Shown: piece after piece, positions 24,119 to 31,387 of the stretch
Numbering within the stretch: position 1 is the stretch's first letter
Layout of the letters: every line of letters starts with the position of its first letter
Origin: Clostridiaceae bacterium
Lineage (GTDB): Bacteria > Bacillota > Clostridia > Oscillospirales > Acutalibacteraceae
DNA length: 31,387 bases
NCBI GenBank assembly: GCA_016293225.1
Contig: JAEDEQ010000015.1
Span: 1 to 31,387, forward strand
Direction: 5' to 3'
Notes under the pieces: generated by a model
What the model was told of the DNA's origin: nothing
Seen by the model: only the letters and a program-made list of their open reading frames with translations
Database searches by the model: none
Made by a program: the position numbers and the translations under genes

Positions 24119-27100
24119 TCATGTCTCGTTGGGTTTTCTTTTGCTCTTTCTGAGCATTTTTTTGTGCCTGCGTCTTTCTTTGCGAGACATTTTATAATCA
24201 AACGTACGGTTTTCAACACGGTCATAAAGCGCGCTGTTCAGACGGACAAGGCCGGTATCAAAAGTTTCCGTTGCGGCAAGAATGATAAGTCCGCTGTCCG
24301 ACGGAAGAGTAATTTCATCAAAGCTTTCGGTGTTGATCTCATACATGAAGAAGTAAAGCTGAGAAGCAACATTATCCTTGCCTGCCGAGTGAGTATGTGT
24401 AAATTCCCACGCAAGCTTATCAGTCTTGATAAACGCTGTTTCGGCAAGATTATAAAGATCCCAGCCGCCTATGCGCTCATTGACGGCCTGAACCTTGATT
24501 GAAATATTGTTTTCGCCTACGCCGAAGTCATAGCTCTTATCGCCGAAAAGGCTTGCGGCAACAAAATAAAGCCTGTTGCCGTTCGTTTTGATTGTCTGAC
24601 CGTTGCAAACGAGCGCGTTATATTCGGCGTTAACGTCTCCCGTTTCAAATTTTACGCCGTTACAAGTAATAGCCTTCGGAAAGATTTCGGCAGGAATTGA
24701 AACATTGATTGTGGGAATTGAAGCCGCTGCTCTGTCGGAATTGAAGGTGGTCGCTTTAATGTTGTACGGAAGTTCAACAACCTTCTGCTCCTCTTTTACC
24801 GAAGCGTTGCATGAAAGCAGTGTTAAAGCAAAGGTTTTTACTTCAAACGGTGCAAGGTCAAACACAAGCTTGCCGTCAACAACGGTAGCTTCGCCGATTT
24901 CCTCCTCCGAAGCATAAACCTCGCGTGCGCTGAGAATACCGTTTCCGAGGAAAAGCTCGGTCTTCAAAGCGCGGCAGCCTGCACCCTCATTGACTCTGAC
25001 AATGATTTCGTCGGTATCCTCGCTTTTTTTGACGGCGCGGATAATTACGTTTTCATTGCTGACTGTACCGAATGAATACTCGCTTCCGAGCATTCCGAGG
25101 TGCTTATCCGAGGTGAAAACAGCCATCGGCTGATTGAAAAATCTTGCATGAAGCTGCGTTCCCTGGGTAAAATCGCCCTTATGTGCATAAATGGCATAGC
25201 TGTATCTGTTGAGTCCGAAGTCCATCATGCCCTGAACGCTGTCATTGCGGTAATAATACTTCGGCGTGTGCAGAACGGTAAGTCTGAGCGTTCTCTCGTC
25301 CTTAACAATCCAACCGTATTTCGAGTCGCTGAAGATTGAAACGCCGTAGCCCCTGTTTTTGTCGCTGATATCCGCCCATTTCTGAGCCGGAACGCTGTAA
25401 AGCTTTTTGTTTGCTTTCTTTCTTTCAATAACGCCGAGTCCGAGATCGAAAACAGCCTTGTCGTTCTTAAGTCTGAAGCTGAAGCCGTTGTGAAGCATTC
25501 GGCTGAATTCACGCCACTCTATCTCATTGAAAACATTGATTCTGCTGCTGCCTGCCGCAAGCGAAACATAGTAATTGAAAACCGATTTTCCAACACTCTG
25601 GGTAACTTTGATTGTAGCTCTTGCAGGACCCTTTTCAACAACCTCAAGCCTGCCCTTTTCAGCAAACTCCCACGGGTACTTTTTAACCTCTTTGTATTTC
25701 ATTTCCCACGCAGGATAGCTCTTGCTTCCCTTTTCCTTGTTAAGCTCATATCTTATCGGCTTATTGAGAAGCTCAACCTCACCGAGCGTTTTATCAATAA
25801 TTGACGAAATGTCACCGTTTTTGTTAATGGAGACGATATACTTGAAGTTTTCAAGCATATTGTCCTTTACACGCACGCCTGTGTTGATGTCGCACGGTTC
25901 ATAGCTGTAAAGCACATCAAAAACTTTTAATCCGAATGCAGGAACATTTGCGCAGAAAGTTGCTTTGATATAGTTCGAATCGGAATAATTGACCTGCGAA
26001 GGCATTTCATGTCCGTCCTTGTCAAAGACTCTGACATACTTGAAGCCTGCCGCCGGAACGGTGATATCAACCGGCTCCATTCGCGGCTGCTCAATGCTGT
26101 TTGAAACAACAACGGCCACACCCTTTGTCCATGAGGTATCCATATTCTTGATGATTTGGGCAGTTGAACCTTCAAAAACATTTGAAAACTGATTGAGCGA
26201 AAGAATGTAATCGTTCCATGACCGCTTATAAGCGCGTTCAACGGAGGTTCCGGTAATATCGTCATGGAAAGTGTGGGCAATAACGCGCTTCCATGCTTTT
26301 TCAAGCTCTGCCGAGGGATACTTTGCTCCGCAGACAGCAGAAGCGATAACAGAGCTGCGCTCAGCCATATCGGCAAGCTCCTCGTTTCGTCTGTTGCATC
26401 TTTTTGAAAAAGAACGCGAGGTATATGAGCCTACACCGTGATTTGTCATAACAAGCTCATTGTTCCACTTGGGCAGCCTGCTGATTTGCGAAAGATCAAG
26501 GTTGCTGAGATCGTCGAACAGCTCCGACGGCGTTGATGAGAGCACCTTGATTTCAGAGGAATCGTTCTGCTCAATCTCGTCATTCACGGTTTTTGCCGAC
26601 TTGTCCTTTGGCGCTCCGCCAACATCGCCGACACCGTGATAACCGTCAGTCCAGCCAAAGCCGTAGTTCTTGATATTTTTATTGAGCTTTTTTGTAAGCG
26701 TTTTGTTTGTCCTGACATTTTTGAACGTTGTGCAGTATGATTTGCAGTCAAGCGAGGCAAAAACAGCCTTGCCGTTGCTGCCGTACCAAAGACCGATGTC
26801 GAACGGCACGCCGTATGCACTGCCCCAGGAAAGCTTCTGGGTTGAAAAGCCTTTAAGATTTGCGTGCTCCGCAACAGCGGGAAGAGCCCAGCCGAAGCCG
26901 AAGCAGTCAGGCAGGAAAATATCGTTGCTTTTCACGCCGAATTTCTTTTGGAAATATCCGTTGCCGTAAAGAACGTTTCTGAAAAGAAGCTCCGGAGACG
27001 GAACGTTGACGTCGCCGTTTTCATAGCAGCTTCCCGTAACATTCCATTTTCTGTCTGCTATGTACTCCTTCAGCTTTTCAAACTTTTCCGGATAATACTC

Positions 27101-27286
27101 CTCAAAAAGCTCATAGCGGTAAGCGCCCTCAAAATTGAAACGGTAGTTCGGATATGTTTCAAAAAGGCGGAAGTTGTCATCAAGTGTTTTTGGCAAACAG
27201 GTGTTGATGACATACTCAAAATCCCAATTCCAGATTGTGTCAAGATGTGCCGTTGCAATGGTGTAAATTCTTTTTTCGTCAGTCAT
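24119..27286 (-). CDS. Alpha-mannosidase, glycoside hydrolase family 38
   Basis: Retaining zinc-dependent alpha-mannosidase. GH38 landmarks: HLD at 14-16 (zinc ligands), LPDCFGFGWALP (nucleophile Asp127), HGVGDVGG near 217-224, NELVMTNHGVGSYTSR near 276-291, and HTFHDDITGTS (His341 zinc ligand, Asp342). The beta-sandwich C-terminal domains follow. There is no signal peptide, so it is probably cytoplasmic and acts on imported oligosaccharides or glycopeptides. 1055 residues, with an unusually basic tail (KMSRKERRRHKKMLRKSK, about 1031-1048) not found in the paralogue next door. ATG at 27284-27286; GGCGGG upstream is a weak site overlapping the M28 gene's end. Gap to M28 is 15 bases, so co-transcribed. 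Substrate linkage unknown. Confidence 0.93.
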   Translation of the reverse strand: MTDEKRIYTIATAHLDTIWNWDFEYVINTCLPKTLDDNFRLFETYPNYRFNFEGAYRYELFEEYYPEKFEKLKEYIADRKWNVTGSCYENGDVNVPSPELLFRNVLYGNGYFQKKFGVKSNDIFLPDCFGFGWALPAVAEHANLKGFSTQKLSWGSAYGVPFDIGLWYGSNGKAVFASLDCKSYCTTFKNVRTNKTLTKKLNKNIKNYGFGWTDGYHGVGDVGGAPKDKSAKTVNDEIEQNDSSEIKVLSSTPSELFDDLSNLDLSQISRLPKWNNELVMTNHGVGSYTSRSFSKRCNRRNEELADMAERSSVIASAVCGAKYPSAELEKAWKRVIAHTFHDDITGTSVERAYKRSWNDYILSLNQFSNVFEGSTAQIIKNMDTSWTKGVAVVVSNSIEQPRMEPVDITVPAAGFKYVRVFDKDGHEMPSQVNYSDSNYIKATFCANVPAFGLKVFDVLYSYEPCDINTGVRVKDNMLENFKYIVSINKNGDISSIIDKTLGEVELLNKPIRYELNKEKGSKSYPAWEMKYKEVKKYPWEFAEKGRLEVVEKGPARATIKVTQSVGKSVFNYYVSLAAGSSRINVFNEIEWREFSRMLHNGFSFRLKNDKAVFDLGLGVIERKKANKKLYSVPAQKWADISDKNRGYGVSIFSDSKYGWIVKDERTLRLTVLHTPKYYYRNDSVQGMMDFGLNRYSYAIYAHKGDFTQGTQLHARFFNQPMAVFTSDKHLGMLGSEYSFGTVSNENVIIRAVKKSEDTDEIIVRVNEGAGCRALKTELFLGNGILSAREVYASEEEIGEATVVDGKLVFDLAPFEVKTFALTLLSCNASVKEEQKVVELPYNIKATTFNSDRAAASIPTINVSIPAEIFPKAITCNGVKFETGDVNAEYNALVCNGQTIKTNGNRLYFVAASLFGDKSYDFGVGENNISIKVQAVNERIGGWDLYNLAETAFIKTDKLAWEFTHTHSAGKDNVASQLYFFMYEINTESFDEITLPSDSGLIILAATETFDTGLVRLNSALYDRVENRTFDYKMSRKERRRHKKMLRKSKRKPNET

Positions 27287-27301
27287 AATTATCTGCCCGC
27301 C

Positions 27302-28600
27302 TTACTTTTTTGATCTGTTTTTTTCGTATGATTTTATTCCGCCCTTGCTGTGGTAAAGTTTTGCAGCCTCAAGGCAGATATCAAGGGAAAGATTGATGCA
27401 TTCCTCGCTGATATTTGTCCAGGTATCCTCACGGGTGTGATAGTAGGTTTTCGGATCATGGTTAACGCCGCAGAATCCGCAGGCACGGATATCATATTTT
27501 GAAAAGGCCTCGGCGTCAACAGCTCCCGGATAGAGAGAAGCGCGCTTCATTTCAATTCCGTTGTTCCTGCCGGCTTCAAAGAGCAGGTCGCCGACCGCCT
27601 CGCTGTCCTTAACGGTACCGGTGCAGCCGCGTGTGTAAATCTGCAGCTGTTCAATCTCGCGCATTGTGTCAAGCGTGATAACAACGGTTTCAATATCCTT
27701 GAATTCCTGCTTATGCTTTTTTGCAAAAGCCTTTGCGCCGCGCAGACCTGCTTCCTCGCCGCCTGTAATGAGGCAACCGACCTCTGTGTCCGTAAAGCGG
27801 AAATCGTTATCAGACATCTCTTTAAGGACGCCCATTGCAATATAGCAGGCTGAAAGATTATCGTTTGCACCGTCAACAACAACTTTCCGGTTGATGAAGA
27901 AATACATCAGGAACAAAAACGGAACAAAAACAAACATAACAATTCCGCAGGGCTTCCAGATTCCCGTTTCAATTTCCGGAACAAAGCCGAGATTGAACGA
28001 TGAAATGAGTCTTGCAAGCGTAACAACAAAAATGAAGAACATTCCGACAACCGAAAAGCCCATAACGGGAACAAGAGTTTTAAGCTGACCGTGCAAAGAA
28101 AATGTCCATTCGTTTGCGGCGTCTGCGTGACCGGAAAAGATAATTCTGCGCTTTACCTTTTCGGTCGGCTTCCTCACGGCGTATACATTGCATGAGGTTT
28201 TCTTCGGGAAAAGGAAATCAACAAATTCCGCATAGAAAAGAAACTCAAACAAAAACATCAGTATGCTTAAAAGCATCAGGACGGGCGGAATTATCGCAGT
28301 AACAAGCTCAGCTTTTGAGCTGCCGGGGTATATGTACGACGGAAACAGCCAGTACATTGCAATCGAGATTAAACAAAACGAAACCGCAATGATAATGAAG
28401 CCCATAAATGCCTGAGGATGGAGAGTGTAGTCCTCCGTCTTAACATCATCGGCATATTTTTCAAGCTCACTTTTAAAATACTCCTGCGCGTCGCGCTCGC
28501 TTTTTGAACCGGGCGCACGCCTTTTAAAGTTTTCGCACACATAGCGTATGCCGTCTTTCATATACCGCTTCGTTTCGTCACCGGCTCTGAAACCGAACAT
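27302..28600 (-). CDS. Membrane-embedded M28-family metallopeptidase
   Basis: Zinc aminopeptidase-type (M28) protein, 432 residues. Ligands visible in order: His158 and Asp160 (SGHADAANEW), Asp247 (GANDNLSA), Glu282/Glu283 (GGEEAGLRG), Asp311 (ITLDTM) and His388 (TYYHTRED). Two transmembrane hairpins (about 65-87 with 98-131, and about 175-199 with 218-237) interrupt the domain, the second between His158 and Asp247, leaving all ligands on one side. No signal peptide; the basic flanks suggest that the catalytic part faces the cytoplasm. ATG at 28598-28600 has AAAGGGGAG before it. It lies between two GH38 genes and shares an operon with the downstream one, which suggests peptide trimming of glycopeptides (inferred). 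Natural substrate unknown. Confidence 0.88.
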   Translation of the reverse strand: MFGFRAGDETKRYMKDGIRYVCENFKRRAPGSKSERDAQEYFKSELEKYADDVKTEDYTLHPQAFMGFIIIAVSFCLISIAMYWLFPSYIYPGSSKAELVTAIIPPVLMLLSILMFLFEFLFYAEFVDFLFPKKTSCNVYAVRKPTEKVKRRIIFSGHADAANEWTFSLHGQLKTLVPVMGFSVVGMFFIFVVTLARLISSFNLGFVPEIETGIWKPCGIVMFVFVPFLFLMYFFINRKVVVDGANDNLSACYIAMGVLKEMSDNDFRFTDTEVGCLITGGEEAGLRGAKAFAKKHKQEFKDIETVVITLDTMREIEQLQIYTRGCTGTVKDSEAVGDLLFEAGRNNGIEMKRASLYPGAVDAEAFSKYDIRACGFCGVNHDPKTYYHTREDTWTNISEECINLSLDICLEAAKLYHSKGGIKSYEKNRSKK

Positions 28601-28628
28601 AGTATCTCCCCTTTGTCAGAATTATTTA

Positions 28629-28657
28629 AGTTTATCACATATAGCTTAAAAATACAA
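28629..28657 (-). promoter_or_regulatory. Promoter of the M28-GH38 unit
   Basis: Minus-strand TTGTAT (28652-28657) and TAAACT (28629-28634), spacer 17, with an extended -10 TGA. The 12 bases GTGATAAACTTA are identical to those at the LRR-gene promoter. The leader would be about 22 bases. Confidence 0.5.
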
Positions 28658-28693
28658 TAAAACAGTATTAATTTTGTTTATTTTATGAAACTT

Positions 28694-31387
28694 TCAGAAG
28701 ATAGATTGAATTGCATCTTCAATTTTTTCAATGCTGTTGCGAAGCTTGAAGTACAGCGTGTCGGATATCGGTTTGATTTTATGCGGCTGCGCCTTTGGAA
28801 CACTGTCATAAAGCTCAGAAAGGAGTCGGGTATTTGAAGCTTTTTTGCAAAAAACCGCGCCCAAAATCAAAAGTCCGCGCTCATTCGGAAGCGTAATTTC
28901 ATCGGCATTATCCGTGCCGAGTTCAAAGCGGTAAAGAAGAAGCTGCTTTCCGACCATGTCGCCGTCAGCGGTATGGGCATGAGTAAATTCAAAAGCAAGC
29001 GGAGTTTTATCAATAAATGCCGACTCCCCGGCTTCCGGAATATCCCATGCGCCGAGCCTGTCTTCAATATCGGGCGCAAAAAGAACTTTTTGATTTTTTC
29101 CGACGCTGAAAGTATACTCGCGTTTTCCCGTAAGCGAGGCGCCGAGGAGCACAAGTGATTTTGCGTTTTCAGGCACTTTCAGCCTTTGTCCGCAGCACAA
29201 AACGGCGTTTGCATTTTCCGGATTGACTGAAAGCTCAAAATCAATTCCGCCGGAGTATATATGCTTTTCGGCAAGCTCAAGCGGCAGTGAAAACTGCTTG
29301 TACGGAATACGGTTTTCGCCTCTTTCGGCATTCGATGAATATATTTTTATGTTGTAAGGTAAAGCCGCTTTATAATCAGAGCCGGCTTTGAGCGCTTCTG
29401 AATTGATTGCAAAGCCGAACGCCTTTATGTCAAAACAGTCGATATCAAAGCAGAGTTCCTTATTTTCAACAAGGGCGTTCCCGACAACCTTTTCGCTTCC
29501 GTTGACCTCGACAGCAGAAGAAATTCTGTCAAGCAGAGAAAAGCGGACATTTTTTTGCCTTTCTTCGGTAAGGTTGTTGAACCTTGCAATGTAACGCTTG
29601 CCGTCTTCGCTCTTTTTCAGGGCGCGAAGCGAAACATTCTCATTGTCAAGAGAAATCATAGAAAAATTTGAGGGCAGCGTTCCGCGGTGTTTATCGGTAG
29701 AAAACACCGTCATCTTTGAGCAAAACAGGGCGGCTTCCTTTTGGGCGGCAGGGATATTCTCCTTTTTTAGAGAACCGAGCGCGAACGAGAAACGGTTGAG
29801 TCCTTCATCCATTCGGCTCTGGCGGCTTTTTGCCCTGAAATCGCCCTTCGGAGTGTGCAGAACAGTCAGGCGCAGGGTGTTTTTGTCCGGCTTGTCCCAG
29901 CCGCGCTTGCTGTCGCTGACAATAAAAGCGGAGCGAGAACTTTTTTCATCTTTGAGCAAAGCCCACTTCTGCGCCGGAACCTCATAGAGCTTTTCGGTGT
30001 TGCTTTTCCTGAGAATTGAACCTAAGCCGAGGTCATAACGCGCAAATTCGTTGCTGATATTAAAAGAAAAGTTTGTTTTTAAAAGCGTGCATTTTTCATG
30101 CCAGTGAATCTCGTTGTCAAACTCAACAACATTTGCTCCGCGCTTGAGCGAAATTACTGTTTCAAAGGTTGAACCGCCGTATTTCTTAACAATTTTTATT
30201 GCGCTGACGCAGCTGCCGCAGTAGAGCGGCGTTGAATACACCAATTCCGGCGAGGCGAGCTTTTGCGCGCTCACTTCACTGTATTTAAGGTTCCACGCAG
30301 GATAAACTCTGTGTCCCGTATCCTTGAACAGGTCAAAGGTTATCGGGCTTTTAAGCAGTTCAAATTCAAGCTCTTTATCATAGACCGAGCAAACGTTTCC
30401 GCTGCGGTCAAGCAATACGGTGTATTTCTCGTTTTCAAGTGAAGAAGCACTGCACCTGACTTTGAAGCCGTCATCAAAAGCCTCCTTGCAGGGGCGAACG
30501 TCATAAACCCTGAAGCCCATTGCTCCGACATCGGCCGAAAAGGCGATTTTTGCAACGCCGTTTCTGACGGATATAAGCTGCGAGGGAACCTCCTTTTCGT
30601 TCTCATCAAAAACACAGACGGCGCTGCCGGAAAACGGAAGAGAAGCAAAAACAATGCTTTGCGATCGCCGCTCAAAGCTGTTATGAACAGCAACGGGCGT
30701 TCCTGCGCACCACGAGGTGTCGAGCGCGTCAATAATATCCGAAGCGCAGGAAACGTACTCGCCGGCAAACTGATTCATTGAAAGAGCGTAGTCATTCCAT
30801 GAGCGGAGATACACGCTCTGAAGCGAGGTTCCGGTTATGTCATCATGAAACTGATGCGCAATCACACGCTTCCATGCCTTTTCAAAAAGCGGGCCGTTGT
30901 ATTTATGAAGGCCGAGTATTTCTGCGCATACTGCGGTTTTTTCGGCAAGGACGGCAAGCTGTTCGGCACGAAAGTTCCAACGCTTTGAAATTGCACGCGA
31001 GGTATAGCTGCCCGGCCCGTGATCGGTCATGACAAGCTCGTTTTTCCATTCCGGCAAAGAAGCTGAAACACTTTTATATTTATCGGAAGAAAGTCTGCCG
31101 AAAACCTCATCTGCGGCGGCAGACCGAACTTCAATGCTGCTGTTTGTGTTCCTTTTTATTTCTCTTTCAAGCGTTTTAATTGAATACTCCATCGGCGAAC
31201 CGCCTCTGTCGCCGACGCCATGGAAAACACAGGTTTCATTAAGTCCGTATTTTTCGTTCTCAGAAAGCTTTTCAAGGATAGTCTTTTCTTTACGGAATGT
31301 TTTGTAGCCCTTGAAATAATCTCCGGGTTTGAGCGAAGCGTAAATGTACTTTCCGTTCGGTCCGTACCATTTGCCGATATCAAACGG
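28694..31387 (-). CDS. Alpha-mannosidase, GH38 (N-terminus beyond window)
   Basis: Second GH38 enzyme, paralogue of the gene at 24119-27286; 897 codons are visible. The reading frame stays open to the last base of the window, where PFDIGKWYGPNGK aligns with PFDIGLWYGSNGK at residue 161 of the paralogue, so about 160 N-terminal residues (HLD zinc ligands and the nucleophile Asp) are outside. The ATG at 31190-31192 is internal and is not the true start. Visible landmarks are FHGVGDRGG, NELVMTDHGPGSYTSR and HQFHDDITGTS. The C-terminus (about 30 residues) differs from the paralogue and lacks the basic tail. It ends about 90 bases before the M28 gene, whose own promoter lies in that gap; no strong terminator is seen. 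Confidence 0.93.
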   Translation of the reverse strand, partial: PFDIGKWYGPNGKYIYASLKPGDYFKGYKTFRKEKTILEKLSENEKYGLNETCVFHGVGDRGGSPMEYSIKTLEREIKRNTNSSIEVRSAAADEVFGRLSSDKYKSVSASLPEWKNELVMTDHGPGSYTSRAISKRWNFRAEQLAVLAEKTAVCAEILGLHKYNGPLFEKAWKRVIAHQFHDDITGTSLQSVYLRSWNDYALSMNQFAGEYVSCASDIIDALDTSWCAGTPVAVHNSFERRSQSIVFASLPFSGSAVCVFDENEKEVPSQLISVRNGVAKIAFSADVGAMGFRVYDVRPCKEAFDDGFKVRCSASSLENEKYTVLLDRSGNVCSVYDKELEFELLKSPITFDLFKDTGHRVYPAWNLKYSEVSAQKLASPELVYSTPLYCGSCVSAIKIVKKYGGSTFETVISLKRGANVVEFDNEIHWHEKCTLLKTNFSFNISNEFARYDLGLGSILRKSNTEKLYEVPAQKWALLKDEKSSRSAFIVSDSKRGWDKPDKNTLRLTVLHTPKGDFRAKSRQSRMDEGLNRFSFALGSLKKENIPAAQKEAALFCSKMTVFSTDKHRGTLPSNFSMISLDNENVSLRALKKSEDGKRYIARFNNLTEERQKNVRFSLLDRISSAVEVNGSEKVVGNALVENKELCFDIDCFDIKAFGFAINSEALKAGSDYKAALPYNIKIYSSNAERGENRIPYKQFSLPLELAEKHIYSGGIDFELSVNPENANAVLCCGQRLKVPENAKSLVLLGASLTGKREYTFSVGKNQKVLFAPDIEDRLGAWDIPEAGESAFIDKTPLAFEFTHAHTADGDMVGKQLLLYRFELGTDNADEITLPNERGLLILGAVFCKKASNTRLLSELYDSVPKAQPHKIKPISDTLYFKLRNSIEKIEDAIQSIF

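Noticed and set aside
28640..28680. Terminator after the right-hand GH38 gene
   Set aside because: The only inverted repeat is about five A/T-rich pairs and overlaps the M28 promoter; too weak to support.
31156..31383. Short minus-strand open frame at the right edge
   Set aside because: It is out of frame with the GH38 gene, which reads through this stretch and aligns with its paralogue up to the last base.

Overview
The window looks like chromosomal core plus some accessory DNA from a low-to-moderate-GC Firmicute, most likely a gut-associated member of class Clostridia (Oscillospiraceae/Ruminococcaceae-like). This rests on the uvrB-uvrA order, DnaE of the Firmicute type, TrmK and RqcH, a DUF1858 protein, a CD1871A-type CXXC mini-protein, and a secreted BspA-like leucine-rich-repeat protein with Cys-pair repeats. 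The genus is inferred only from family-level recognition. Almost every gene is on the minus strand; the ABC-F gene is the only clear plus-strand CDS.

Layout from left to right: tRNA-Pro(GGG) with a perfect sigma-A promoter; uvrB-uvrA behind a likely LexA/SOS box; a two-gene unit of a 53-residue CXXC protein and a membrane polyferredoxin, overlapping as TAATG; a putP-type Na+/solute symporter; a 1139-residue secreted LRR_5 protein; a pfkA-radC-nadE operon; a trmK-nif3-rqcH-dnaE operon preceded by a terminator-like hairpin that abuts the trmK ribosome-binding site; DUF1858 and zinc-ribbon membrane genes; a plus-strand ABC-F gene; and a GH38 / M28 peptidase / GH38 cluster whose last GH38 runs off the right edge.

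How the genes work together: uvrBA supplies nucleotide-excision repair. The trmK-nif3-rqcH-dnaE run mixes tRNA modification, ribosome rescue (RqcH keeps the D97/R98 pair) and replication. pfkA, radC and nadE look like an ordinary housekeeping operon. The GH38-M28-GH38 cluster has no visible secretion signals where an N-terminus can be seen, so it may finish the breakdown of mannose-bearing glycans or glycopeptides after import. That substrate is inferred.

The least-explained features are the C-terminal part of the LRR protein (alternating 41-residue Cys-pair repeats ending in an aromatic, Cys-rich tail), the M28 peptidase whose catalytic domain is interrupted by two membrane hairpins, and the attenuator-like hairpin in front of trmK. 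No IS element, prophage or CRISPR array was seen. No gene inside the window appears frameshifted. Six genes use GTG or TTG starts by my reading.
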